Part shown: positions 54,643 to 63,547 of the stretch, piece after piece
Layout: each line of letters begins with the position of its first letter
Numbering within the stretch: position 1 is the first letter of the stretch
Assembly (NCBI RefSeq): GCF_052113705.1
Contig: NZ_JBGQOG010000014.1
Location: 1-64,000, forward strand
DNA: 64,000 nucleotides
Direction of reading: 5' to 3'
Source of the DNA: JBGQOG01 sp052113705
GTDB lineage: Bacteria; Pseudomonadota; Alphaproteobacteria; Rhodobacterales; Rhodobacteraceae
Position numbers and translations under genes: made by a program
Notes under the pieces: model-generated
Seen by the model: only the letters and a program-made list of their open reading frames with translations
Database searches by the model: none
Told to the model about the DNA's origin: nothing

Positions 54643-56238
54643 CTATTTCAGCTTATCAAGCTGTTGCTTGTAGGCGCGCGCGAATTCGCGGCTGAACAAT
54701 TCGTGGAAGTCGTTTTCCGCCTGATCCGAGATTTCGGCATACATCTTTTCATAGACCTCCCAGTAGCGGGCCTTTTTGCCTTTCAGGATGCTGCCCAGCC
54801 CGCCGGAAACCTCGATCCGCCCGGCCAGAACCTCGGGGTCAAGCTTGGCCAGCACGCCCTTCAGCGCCGCCTCCATCCCGGTCACCATCGCCATCTCATG
54901 CGCCTTGATGTCGTTCAGCGCCTGCTCCACCGCCGCCCCGGAGTCGAGATAGCCCTTGCCGGTCGGACGCACCAAAGCCTCGATCGCCTGCTCGGGGCTG
55001 ATCGAGAATTTCAGCGGGTTGTTGCCGCCCGCGGAAATCATCGTCTGATCAATGCGGAACTCGGATTTGATCGAGGTGCGGGTCATCAGGATTTCGCGCA
55101 GGCCGGTGATCATCAGCCGCATCATCCGGCCCAGGCGGCCCATGGTGCCCGTCAGATCCGCAGCGTCGATGCGCAGCCCCTCGACCTCCAGCGCCGTCAA
55201 AAACGCCTGCGCGGCGGCCTCACTGCCTGCCGACGGGGCGGCAGGCGCGGTCGCGGGCGCGGCAGGCGCGATGGGGGCCACCGGCGGCGGCAGGGTTGCG
55301 GCGCCGGGTTTCGGGATCGCCACCGGCGCCACCTCTGCAACCGGAGGCACAGGCAGGGGCTCGGGCGGCGGCGGTGCTGCGGGCGGCACCAGAGGCCCTT
55401 CGCCGAAAATATCGTCAAAAGGGTCGTGCGGGATCGGCGCCGAAGCTGGCACCGGTGCTTCCGGCGGCATCATTTGCGTGACGGGCGGGGCGGCGACCGG
55501 AGCGGGCGAGGGCGGAACCGGCGCGGGGGCTGCGGGCTTTGGCGGTGTCGGGCTTAAGAGATCATCCCAGTCATCGGGGATCAGCGAGGGCGCCCGCTGC
55601 ACCGGCGGCGCAAAGCTGTCTTGCGTGCCGGGGTTGTGCATCGGCAAGGACGAGCCACTGCCGCGCCCGTCATCCGGTGCGCGAAAGAAGGGATCAGCCT
55701 CTTCGCCCAGCGGCGGCAACAGATCCTCGAACGGATCCGGGCGCTTGATCTGCCCCGGCCCTTTCGGCCCCGCCGCATCGCCCAGAAGATCATCGAGGAA
55801 ATCCCCGCCGGGGCCTGCGTCATCCAAAAGCGACAGCGGATCCGGCGCGCGATCCGCCCGCCCGTGCGACACTGCCCCCGGCGCGGCGGGCGCGACCAGA
55901 AGGTCACCGAAATCGGGGATGCCGCTCTCGATCTCGACCACCAGCTCATAGCCGCCCAGGCAGATCACATCGCCATGGCTGAGGGGTGTCGGCACCCGGC
56001 CCAGCGGCATTTTCGCGTAATTGAGGAAGGTGCCGTTGGTCGAAAGATCCACCACCACGACATTGCCGCCGTGATCCTCGATCACACAATGGCTTTTTGA
56101 CAGCATGCGGTCGGGATCGGGCAGCACCAGATCATTCGCCGGGCCCCGCCCCACGGTCAGACTGTTGCCCTGCATCCGGACAGGACGAGCATCACCGGGC
56201 AGCATACCCGAGGATTGGAATTTCAACGTAACGGTCAT
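54643..56238 (-). CDS. T6SS FHA-domain protein (TagH/Fha)
   Basis: 531 residues. The FHA domain covers ~20-105 (NSLTVGRGPANDLVLPDPDRMLSKSHCVIE, STNGTFLN), binding phosphothreonine. A long Pro/Ala/Asp linker leads to the T6SS-FHA C-terminal domain (~370-531: MMRLMITGLREILMTRTSIKSEFRID, NNPLKFS, QAIEALV). Phosphorylation by the kinase and removal by PppA set T6SS assembly. It follows PAAR by 9 bp. Confidence 0.95.
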   Translation of the reverse strand: MTVTLKFQSSGMLPGDARPVRMQGNSLTVGRGPANDLVLPDPDRMLSKSHCVIEDHGGNVVVVDLSTNGTFLNYAKMPLGRVPTPLSHGDVICLGGYELVVEIESGIPDFGDLLVAPAAPGAVSHGRADRAPDPLSLLDDAGPGGDFLDDLLGDAAGPKGPGQIKRPDPFEDLLPPLGEEADPFFRAPDDGRGSGSSLPMHNPGTQDSFAPPVQRAPSLIPDDWDDLLSPTPPKPAAPAPVPPSPAPVAAPPVTQMMPPEAPVPASAPIPHDPFDDIFGEGPLVPPAAPPPPEPLPVPPVAEVAPVAIPKPGAATLPPPVAPIAPAAPATAPAAPSAGSEAAAQAFLTALEVEGLRIDAADLTGTMGRLGRMMRLMITGLREILMTRTSIKSEFRIDQTMISAGGNNPLKFSISPEQAIEALVRPTGKGYLDSGAAVEQALNDIKAHEMAMVTGMEAALKGVLAKLDPEVLAGRIEVSGGLGSILKGKKARYWEVYEKMYAEISDQAENDFHELFSREFARAYKQQLDKLK

Positions 56239-56247
56239 TCTTGCAGA

Positions 56248-56547
56248 TCAGCCCCCAACCAAAACCGTGAATTCGCCCAAGAGGATCATGCCGCCGCAGG
56301 CACAGATGTCGGTGATCCGGGCGGCGGGCATTTTGCCGATCAGCACCGTCATCGAGCCTTTGGCAATCGGATGCGGCGGTGCCGCGGCCAGCATGTCCGT
56401 CACCCGCGCGGCCGGTCTTTTGCCGACCAGCACCGTGGGGCAACAGGGCGGCGCAACCGGAAGCGGCACCGGCAGCACCGGCGGCGGCGGGATCGAGGGC
56501 AGCAAACAGGCATGCAGATCGCCCACCCGCGCTTGTGGAACGCCCAT
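56248..56547 (-). CDS. PAAR-repeat spike-tip protein
   Basis: 99 residues, about the size of a bare PAAR protein, with no extension. Two PAAR-like turns are visible (VGKRPAARVTDM and IGKMPAARITDI) and Cys/His residues that could bind the tip metal. It caps the VgrG spike. It sits three genes after vgrG's start of the same operon, 3 bp after the preceding gene. Since it has no effector domain, any cargo should be separate. Confidence 0.9.
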   Translation of the reverse strand: MGVPQARVGDLHACLLPSIPPPPVLPVPLPVAPPCCPTVLVGKRPAARVTDMLAAAPPHPIAKGSMTVLIGKMPAARITDICACGGMILLGEFTVLVGG

Positions 56548-56550
56548 GGC

Positions 56551-57174
56551 TCAGCCCTCCCCTGTCGTTCCGGCGGCCTCGGCCACCTCCAGTTTGCCAT
56601 TGCCGCCGCGGCCGATGTTCACCGCCCGGTCGATCAGCAGCTGACCATATTCCGCATAGCGATCCGCGTGATGCCCCAGCGCGGTGACCACCACCCCAAA
56701 GGCGGTGATGGTTGCCGCCCCCAGCGGCGCGGGATATTGCGCCAGCGCCTTCGGCCCCAGCGTGCCGTCGGAATAAACGACGCTCAACGCGCAATTCACC
56801 GTCTCATCCTCCGGTCCGGCCAGATCCACCGCCTCTTGCGCCGCAATCCGGTTCTCGGCGCTCGGGCGGAACACCCAGGCCTCGGCCGCCAACAGCGATG
56901 GCGTGGCGCTTTCAGGGGCCGCCCCGACCATATCACGCGCCGCCAGACAGGCCCACCAGACCCGTTCGCGCGCGGGCAACAGGATGGACAAGAGGCGCAA
57001 GAGATCAATCAGCGCGCCCTTCTCGTCCAGCTCGGCCAGCACCACCTCCGCGGGCGCACTGGCGGGCGCCACGAGCGGGGTTTTCAACGTCACATTCAGC
57101 TCGGCCAGCCGCTTGGCCACCGGCCCCTCGGGCAATTTCACCATGGATTGAAAGCGCGTGTTCACGAGGTTCAT
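56551..57174 (-). CDS. Unknown protein between VgrG and PAAR
   Basis: 207 residues with no signal peptide. It has a helical middle (LLRLLSILLPARERVWWACLAARDM, EAWVFRPSAENRIAAQEAVDLA) and a Gly-rich end. It may belong to a T6SS-associated DUF (possibly DUF6931; I am not sure). It sits 2 bp after vgrG and 3 bp before PAAR, a place usually taken by VgrG/PAAR adaptors, so a loading or chaperone role is inference. No catalytic motif is seen. Confidence 0.7.
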   Translation of the reverse strand: MNLVNTRFQSMVKLPEGPVAKRLAELNVTLKTPLVAPASAPAEVVLAELDEKGALIDLLRLLSILLPARERVWWACLAARDMVGAAPESATPSLLAAEAWVFRPSAENRIAAQEAVDLAGPEDETVNCALSVVYSDGTLGPKALAQYPAPLGAATITAFGVVVTALGHHADRYAEYGQLLIDRAVNIGRGGNGKLEVAEAAGTTGEG

Positions 57175-57176
57175 CC

Positions 57177-59261
57177 CTAGTTGATCATGGTCATGCCGCC
57201 CTTGAGGGTCAGCATGCCGTCGCCCTTGACCGTGGTGATCGGGCTGGAGATATCCATCTTGCCATCGGCTTTCACTTCAACCACCGGCGCTTTGATCGTC
57301 ACTTTCGCGGGCTCAAGCTTGATCGAGGAGGCGCCGCATTTCAGCTCTATCGACGACATCGCCTCCATGCTGATCTTGCCCGTCGAGACTTTGACCGTCA
57401 GATCGCCCATGCTGACCGTGGTCGACTGGTTCCCCTGTGAGATTGTCACCGTCTGATTGCCGGTCTCCACCGTCTGGGTCTGATGGCCCTTTTTGATCGT
57501 GGTGTCCTGATTGCCCGTCTCAACCGTGATCGTCTGATTGCCCTTGGCGACCGTGGTCGACATATCCCCGTCCAGCACTTTCTCGGTCAGGTTATTGTGC
57601 ACGGTCAGCGTCAAATCGCCTGCGTCTTTCTTGTCGCCGATGGTCACGGTGGCATTGTTGCGCACCACCTGTTCATAATCGCGCTCAGCCCGGAACCGGA
57701 CCAGCTCTTCGTCCTTTTTATCCTCGAACATCAGCTCATTATAGCCGCCCCCGCTTTTCGAGGAATTGCTGATCATGCCCGATTGCGTCGCATTGTCCGG
57801 ATAGGCATAGGGGGGTTTGTTGTCGCCGTTATACAGCATCCCGGTGCAGATCGGCCGGTCGGGATCACCCTCCTCGAACTGGATCACCACCTCCTGGCCA
57901 ATGCGCGGCACCGCCGCCATGCCCCAGCCCTTGCCCGCCCAAGGGGTAACGACCCGCACCCAGCAGGTGGTGGTCTCATCCCTGGTTTCCGTGCGGTCCC
58001 AGTGGAATTTGACCTTGATGCGTCCCTGCGCATCCGTCCAGATTTCCTCGCCCGCCTTGCCCACCACGATGGCGGTCAGCAGGCCGGGAATCTCCGGCCA
58101 GGGCGTGCGCAGCGGTGCCCGGAACTGCACGGTGCTTTCAACCGCCTCAAAATGCGCGCAATAGGTCTCGCGCGCGTCCAGCAGCACGTCGAGCGCCGGC
58201 TGCAGCGGCGGCCCGTCCACCGACTGAAACCCCGCCGCACTCTGGATGTAATGCACGACGCCCGTCACCAGATATTCTTTGCCGCCATATTGCGCATGGC
58301 TGTAAAGACCGTCTTTGGCAAAGGTAAAGGTCCGCCCCGCCGCCAGATCGCGCAGGTTGCCAACCCCCTGCATCACCCGATGCGCGGCATTGCGCGCCTC
58401 AAGCCGGACCTGTGCGCGCAAACCGCCCAGCGCCATATCCTGACCAAAATGGCCCGGATGATCATAAATCTCGTAGTCGCCATAAGGATGCTGCGCGGTC
58501 AGCGTCGTCTTTTTGCGCACCGTATTCGGCTTTGGCTGCAGAAAATCAAAATCCGCCAGCTCGATCCGCCCGGTGGTGATCGCCTGCCGCGTCCGAAATT
58601 CCCAAATGTAGTCGGCAGCGTGCAACGACTGCTGGTTGCGGTCGGCGATGAAATCGACCTGCCGGGGCGCTGAAATCGGCTTATGCGCCCCCTTGCCATC
58701 GGCCAGCACCAGGGTGCCCAGCCCATCCCCGCTTGCCTCATCGAAATCGACAAAGTGGTAAAAGCCCTCTTCCTCCATCAGGCGCGAGATAAAGTCGAAG
58801 TCAGACTCGCGGTACTGCACGCAATAGTCGCGCAGCGGGCCGGTTTCGCTCTGCCGCATCTTGAAATCCGCCAGACCATGATCGCGCAGCACCTCCTCGA
58901 TGATCTGCCGGGTGGTCTTGCTCTGAAAGATCCGGCTGTTGCGGTTGCGGGTCAGCATCCACATGCGCGTGCGCAGCTCCAGCACGATATGGCGCATGCC
59001 CTTTTGCAGGCCGCGGTCCTCGACCGAAATCACGATGCCGCGAAAGGACCGCGTCTTGCCCGGCTGCACCTCAACCTCGATCACCATGATCTGGCCCAGA
59101 ACCTTGGCAATATCGACGGTGCGGTCGTTCCACAAAATCTCGACCTGCATCTCCGTCAGCGTGCTCAGACGCTCGCGGATGATCGCGCGCTGCATCTCCA
59201 TCTTGGACGTGTCGAAACCACCGGTGAGCGACAGCGGATTTTCAGCCTTTTTCGGTGCCAT
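57177..59261 (-). CDS. vgrG: VgrG spike protein (TssI)
   Basis: 694 residues, no added effector domain. The gp27-like part runs through VREKSDFDF-type sequence (DYCVQYRESDFDFISRLMEEEGFYHFVDF), then the gp5 OB domain (GWGMAAVPRIGQEVVIQFEEGDPDRPICTGMLYN), then a long beta needle with short repeats (GNQTITVETGNQ, GNQTVTISQGNQ). AGGA lies 6 nt before the ATG. The trimer is the T6SS spike, sharpened by the PAAR protein. Confidence 0.97.
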   Translation of the reverse strand: MAPKKAENPLSLTGGFDTSKMEMQRAIIRERLSTLTEMQVEILWNDRTVDIAKVLGQIMVIEVEVQPGKTRSFRGIVISVEDRGLQKGMRHIVLELRTRMWMLTRNRNSRIFQSKTTRQIIEEVLRDHGLADFKMRQSETGPLRDYCVQYRESDFDFISRLMEEEGFYHFVDFDEASGDGLGTLVLADGKGAHKPISAPRQVDFIADRNQQSLHAADYIWEFRTRQAITTGRIELADFDFLQPKPNTVRKKTTLTAQHPYGDYEIYDHPGHFGQDMALGGLRAQVRLEARNAAHRVMQGVGNLRDLAAGRTFTFAKDGLYSHAQYGGKEYLVTGVVHYIQSAAGFQSVDGPPLQPALDVLLDARETYCAHFEAVESTVQFRAPLRTPWPEIPGLLTAIVVGKAGEEIWTDAQGRIKVKFHWDRTETRDETTTCWVRVVTPWAGKGWGMAAVPRIGQEVVIQFEEGDPDRPICTGMLYNGDNKPPYAYPDNATQSGMISNSSKSGGGYNELMFEDKKDEELVRFRAERDYEQVVRNNATVTIGDKKDAGDLTLTVHNNLTEKVLDGDMSTTVAKGNQTITVETGNQDTTIKKGHQTQTVETGNQTVTISQGNQSTTVSMGDLTVKVSTGKISMEAMSSIELKCGASSIKLEPAKVTIKAPVVEVKADGKMDISSPITTVKGDGMLTLKGGMTMIN

Positions 59262-59316
59262 CAGATGTCCTTTCTCATCACGGCGTGTGCCACGCCCGGG
59301 TCGTCACAGCTGCGCA

Positions 59317-61134
59317 TCACATCTCGGCCAGCAGGGCGGCCAGATAGGGATCCATCTCTTCCGCCCCATCCTCCTCCGCGCCCTCTGCCTGCGTCTCGTC
59401 GGCTTCCGTATCATCGGCTTCAGCATCATCGGCTTCTGCATCGTCGGGCCCGAAGCTTGCCAGAAACGCCGCGAGATCGGCATCCAGATCGGCTGCCTCT
59501 TCCGCAAAGGCCGCATCCTCTTGCGGTTCGTCATCTTCCGCCGCCAGAGCTGGTGTCGCAACAAATGTCACAGCGCCCGGCCCGGCGCCGGGTGGAGAGG
59601 CGGGCGGCCTGATCCCGGACCACCGCCCCAGCAATGTTGCGCCGTTCAGACCGTTAAAGCTGCCCAAGCGGATCTCATCACGGCCCTTGATCGCCAGCAC
59701 CGGCATAACCCCACGCTGGAGGGAATGCTCATGCAGCGCAAGGCTGATGTTGCGTTCGGTGCAGGGCAAGGCCAGCTGATCGCCGAAACGGTCGCGCATA
59801 ATCTCATAGGGCATATCGCCCAGCACCATCTGCGTGCCAAGTTGCATCGCAGGCCCGTTCAGGCGGAAACTCCGCGCCAGCAGGATGGCCACCAGCACCG
59901 CAGGATTGGCCCAAAGCATGCCGCGCAGCCCCTCTTGCGGGGTGAATTCCTCAAAAGGAAAGGCCGAGATCGGATCCGAGACCTTGCCATAACTCCGGCG
60001 CAGCAAGAACCGGGGCGACGCCAGCCCGAGATAGCCCGCCTCGGGCAGCGCCCGCAGCGCGTCCCAGCTTTCGGCGACCCGCGGGTGCCGCTCTTTCTTG
60101 GGAATGTCCAGATAGGCGGGCGAGAGGGCGCTGACAAAGGGCGCATCCACATGCGCCGCCAGCCGCGCGATGCGGCCCAGCAGCTCGGCATGCGGCGGGG
60201 TTTCCTCAAAGCTGTAGAGCCCGATCAGCGCCGAATAGCCGCCGCGCCCGCCCGGCGCCAGCGGCGCGCCGGTCAGCAGCTGCGCAAGGCCGCTGTCGGT
60301 GACATCCTCCGCCGCGGCCAGATCGGCGGCGATCTCTTCGGCCGAGATGTCATAGAGCATGATCTCGAGGCTGTCGTCGGTTTCCACCTGCCGCGCCAGA
60401 AGGTCGAGCATCCGCCATTGCGCCTCAAGCGCCTGAAAATCGGGATGGTGCAGCACCAGCCGCATCGCCTCGGACAGGGTGGCATCCACCGCCTTTTGCA
60501 GGGCCGCGACATTGGGGTCGGGCAAGGCACGGACATGCGGCCCTACGATGCGCGCCAACAGATCATCCAGCGGCGAGGCCTGCTGCAAATGCCCGGAAGT
60601 GTCGCCGATCAGCCGCTGAAAATCGCTCAGCCGCAGGTCAGCCCGCAGGCTGGCGCCGCCCGACAGCCGCGAGGGCGGTGTGACCTTGCGCCCGAAGGCT
60701 GCCCCCCAGGCCTCGAGCTGCCGCACCGCCGACTGCGCGGTGGCGCCATTGGCCAACTGCCGTTTGAGCGCAGAAAGGCCCGCAAAAATCTCAACCCGGT
60801 CAAAGAGTTCATCCGGGTGCAGATCATCCAGACCGCGCAGATCCACCGCGATCCCCGCCCCATCCTTGCCGATCGGCAGCACAAGGCGGGTGGCAAAGCC
60901 CTCAATGACCTCTTCGACCGTATCGATATCGAGCAGGATCGGGCGCCGCGCCGCCAGTGCCGCGCCCGCCTCCACCGCGCCCCGGGCCGCGCGCCCGGTG
61001 AAATCGCCAAACACCGCGATCCGGAAACGGCTGCGGTGCAGCCCCTCCGGCGCCGGGCGGGCAGCACTGGCGCGGCCAAAGCTGAACGTGCCGCGGTCGC
61101 TGAGCCTGATGTGCCCTTTGTCCTCATCACCCAT
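59317..61134 (-). CDS. T6SS contractile-sheath-like protein, TssB-like plus TssC-like
   Basis: 605 residues; GGGAGGG lies 6 nt before MGDEDKGHIRL. Residues ~35-145 (RFRIAVFGDFTGRAA ... ILLDIDTVEEVIEGF, DDLHPDELFDRVEIFAGLSALKRQL) resemble TssB. Residues ~200-540 resemble TssC (LVLHHPDFQALEAQWRMLDLL, YSALIGLYSFEETP, HVDAPFVSALSP, MPYEIMRDRFGDQLALPCTERN). The last ~70 residues are a very acidic tail made of short repeats (59390-59450) ending MDPYLAALLAEM. One polypeptide seems to combine both sheath subunits; an ordinary tssB/tssC pair may lie beyond the right edge. It may be a sheath variant, cap or regulator. Confidence 0.75.
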   Translation of the reverse strand: MGDEDKGHIRLSDRGTFSFGRASAARPAPEGLHRSRFRIAVFGDFTGRAARGAVEAGAALAARRPILLDIDTVEEVIEGFATRLVLPIGKDGAGIAVDLRGLDDLHPDELFDRVEIFAGLSALKRQLANGATAQSAVRQLEAWGAAFGRKVTPPSRLSGGASLRADLRLSDFQRLIGDTSGHLQQASPLDDLLARIVGPHVRALPDPNVAALQKAVDATLSEAMRLVLHHPDFQALEAQWRMLDLLARQVETDDSLEIMLYDISAEEIAADLAAAEDVTDSGLAQLLTGAPLAPGGRGGYSALIGLYSFEETPPHAELLGRIARLAAHVDAPFVSALSPAYLDIPKKERHPRVAESWDALRALPEAGYLGLASPRFLLRRSYGKVSDPISAFPFEEFTPQEGLRGMLWANPAVLVAILLARSFRLNGPAMQLGTQMVLGDMPYEIMRDRFGDQLALPCTERNISLALHEHSLQRGVMPVLAIKGRDEIRLGSFNGLNGATLLGRWSGIRPPASPPGAGPGAVTFVATPALAAEDDEPQEDAAFAEEAADLDADLAAFLASFGPDDAEADDAEADDTEADETQAEGAEEDGAEEMDPYLAALLAEM

Positions 61135-61296
61135 GTCGTGCCCTCCCTGTTGCCCTGGCCGTGCCGCGGGCCGGATGCTGCGTGCCAGCCCAAAGAGCCG
61201 GACCCGCCCCCGCAAGGGAAGGCTGACCCAAACCCCCAGCGCCCCGCCGTCCCCACCGGAGACCGCCTTGCGCCGGAAAGCCCGGGCCCGCCGCCG

Positions 61297-62154
61297 TCAT
61301 CCGCGCGCCTGCGATTTCAGGCCTGCCACTTCGCTCCGCAGCGCCCGCATCTCGGCGAGCAATGCCTCCAAACGCTCTGCCGAGGCGATGGACTCGCGCT
61401 CGACAAATTCATGCAGTTTCTCAATCTCGGCCTCGGTCTCGACCTCCACCGCCGATTGCATGGTGTTGACCAGCAAACCGATAAACAGGTTGAGCACCGA
61501 AAACGCCGTCAGCACGATGAAGGGCACAAAGAACACCCAGGCATTGGGATGCACCTCCATCACCGGCCGCACGATCCCCATCGACCAGCTTTCCAGCGTC
61601 ATGATCTGAAACAGCGAGTAGAACGAACGGCCCAGCGTGCCGAACCATTCGGGAAAGCTCGGGCCGTACATCAGCGTCGCCATCACGGCGAAGACGTAAT
61701 AGACGATGGACAGCATGATGATGACCGCGCCCATCCCCGGCAGCGCATCCAGCAGCGCCTGCACCACCGAGCGCATCTGCGGCACCACCGACAAGAGCCG
61801 CAGCGCCCGGATCACCCGCAACCCGCGCAAGGCCGACAACTGGCCCCGGTCCGGCATCAGGCCGATGCCGACCACGATCAGGTCAAAGATGTTCCAGGGA
61901 TTGCTGAAGAACTTCAGCCGGTAGGCGAAGACCTTGAGCAACAGCTCGCACACGAAAATGCCCAGCACGATCTGATCGACCAAAAGCAGTTCTGGGCCGA
62001 TCTTGTCCATGATCGTCGAGGACGTCGACATCCCCAACGTGATCGCGTTGAAGATGATAACCCCCATGATGGTGTTTTTCACCACCTCCCTTTCGACAAA
62101 CGACTGTGCTTTGCGCCGAAGGCCGGGTTCCAGGGTCATGCGCGCCGTATCCAA
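61297..62154 (-). CDS. Bacterial voltage-gated sodium channel (NaChBac/NavAb-like)
   Basis: 285 residues, one 6-helix unit. The S4 segment carries regularly spaced Arg (R110, R113, R116, R119). The pore has the filter TLESWSM (186-192), and the pore and S6 region (SMGIVRP, NAWVFFVPFIVLTAF) resembles NavAb. The C-terminal ~45 residues form a coiled coil (EIEKLHEFVERESIASAERLEALLAEMRAL) that assembles the tetramer. It should conduct Na+ on depolarisation. The TTG at 62154 has GGGAG 9 nt upstream; an ATG at 62139 is an alternative. It sits 30 bp after the unknown gene in the T6SS operon, an unusual place for a channel. Confidence 0.92.
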   Translation of the reverse strand: MDTARMTLEPGLRRKAQSFVEREVVKNTIMGVIIFNAITLGMSTSSTIMDKIGPELLLVDQIVLGIFVCELLLKVFAYRLKFFSNPWNIFDLIVVGIGLMPDRGQLSALRGLRVIRALRLLSVVPQMRSVVQALLDALPGMGAVIIMLSIVYYVFAVMATLMYGPSFPEWFGTLGRSFYSLFQIMTLESWSMGIVRPVMEVHPNAWVFFVPFIVLTAFSVLNLFIGLLVNTMQSAVEVETEAEIEKLHEFVERESIASAERLEALLAEMRALRSEVAGLKSQARG

Positions 62155-62184
62155 GTGGTTTTACTCCCATGATGTCAAAAAAGC

Positions 62185-63423
62185 TCAGGCAACGGCATCA
62201 GCCACGTTCTCCACCAGATCCTTGACGGTGGTGATGATGTCCATCAGCCCTTTGCCTTCTTCCATAAGGGTACTCTTGTCGAGTTCGGCAATCTTTTGCA
62301 GCGTGGTACGGTCATCAATTTTCAGACCATTGCCCTCCATCACCGCCTGAATCTCGGCCAAGAACGCCTCGCGCTCCGCGAGCTTCTTGTTCAGCAGCGC
62401 GCCCTGCCGTTTGAGGTTCATGCATTCCGCGCCGATCTTGACGCCCTCTTTCAGCGTCTTGTTCGCGCGCATCGCCTTCATCAGCTTGTCCGCCGCCGCC
62501 CCCAGCGCATCCGCCCGGTGCATGGTCTTGGTCGTGTGCTCGCGGTAGAATTTGCGGGCCTTTTCAATGTCGGCCAGCCCGCTTTTGATCTTTTTCACCG
62601 CAAAATCAACGATGCTGCCCAGAATGGCCTTCGGGTCCTTGCCCTTGGTCACTTCCGTCCCCGCCGCCTTGATGGATTTGCCAAGCTTGCTCAGCGCCTC
62701 CAGCGGCGCCTTGAAGTCGATCTTGCTGCCGAGGTCATCCAGCCCCTCGCGCGCAAGCGCCTGTTGCAGCGCGCTTTCGCGCAGCTTCAAGAACGCCTTC
62801 AGCGCGGCTTCCAGATCCTTGCGCAGCTTGGCCTCATCCTTGAGCTGCTGCTTGACCTCCATCCCCAGCTTGTAAACTTCCATCACGATGGTCTTGTACG
62901 AGGTGACCTCGGCCCCGTGGCTGGCCACCAGCACCGCCACCGAAGAGGCGATCTTGATCACCCCGACGGTGACCTTGACCGCCGTCTTGACCCGCGCCTC
63001 TTTCAGCAGCTTGTCCTTCTGGCCCTCTTCCTTCAGCCGTTTCTCCACCGCCTTTTGCGCGGCAGGCTCGGCCGAGGCCAAAGCATTCTTGATGCTCATG
63101 TTCGCGTCGCGCAGCATCTGCTCGGCCAGCGCGAGGTTCTTTTTCGTCGGCTGTTTCATCAGCGCGTCGATTTTCCCGTCGAGGCGGATCGCCTCTTCGG
63201 TGATGATCTTCTCGTAGTCGAGCATCACCTTGTCGGCGGCGCTCTTCAGCCGGTCCATCGCGGTGCTCGGCACCGGCTTCGGCGCGGTGAGCATGCCAGA
63301 AGTGGTGACCGAAATCACCACATCCGCCCGGTATTTCGGGATATCGAGGTATTTCAGCTTCGGCTTGCTGCGGATCAGATCCACAATCGGCAGTGTCGCC
63401 GTGGTGACCGTTGTCTTCGCCAT
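62185..63423 (-). CDS. Unrecognised Lys-rich helical protein in the T6SS operon
   Basis: 412 residues; GGGAG lies 8 nt before the ATG. No family is recognised. Apart from a beta-like first ~50 residues (TTVTTATLPIVDLI, KYLDIPKYRADVVISVTTSG), it is almost entirely charged helix, rich in Lys/Glu/Ala, with one hydrophobic stretch at ~152-168 (TVGVIKIASSVAVLVAS). There is no signal peptide. The gap to ClpV is about 120 bp, and the sodium channel follows by 30 bp. It could be a pore-forming or structural effector, or a partner of the channel; this is inference. Confidence 0.7.
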   Translation of the reverse strand: MAKTTVTTATLPIVDLIRSKPKLKYLDIPKYRADVVISVTTSGMLTAPKPVPSTAMDRLKSAADKVMLDYEKIITEEAIRLDGKIDALMKQPTKKNLALAEQMLRDANMSIKNALASAEPAAQKAVEKRLKEEGQKDKLLKEARVKTAVKVTVGVIKIASSVAVLVASHGAEVTSYKTIVMEVYKLGMEVKQQLKDEAKLRKDLEAALKAFLKLRESALQQALAREGLDDLGSKIDFKAPLEALSKLGKSIKAAGTEVTKGKDPKAILGSIVDFAVKKIKSGLADIEKARKFYREHTTKTMHRADALGAAADKLMKAMRANKTLKEGVKIGAECMNLKRQGALLNKKLAEREAFLAEIQAVMEGNGLKIDDRTTLQKIAELDKSTLMEEGKGLMDIITTVKDLVENVADAVA

Positions 63424-63547
63424 AATCGCTACTCCCTGATACGCTGGCCCGCATTGCGGACACCAAAACCATCCCGGTTGCCGGGAAACGCCTCCTTGTC
63501 TTCGCCCGCCACCGCTGTCACGGCCGCGGGCGTCTGATCACTCCGGC

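Noticed and set aside
51818..54695. Long plus-strand open frames (542 and 508 codons) through the TssL-TssK region
   Set aside because: Both are antisense to clearly identified TssL and TssK and lack ribosome sites.
58939..62172. A 1077-codon plus-strand open frame
   Set aside because: Antisense to VgrG, the sheath-like gene and the channel; low-complexity Arg/Gln composition; no start signal. A shadow frame.
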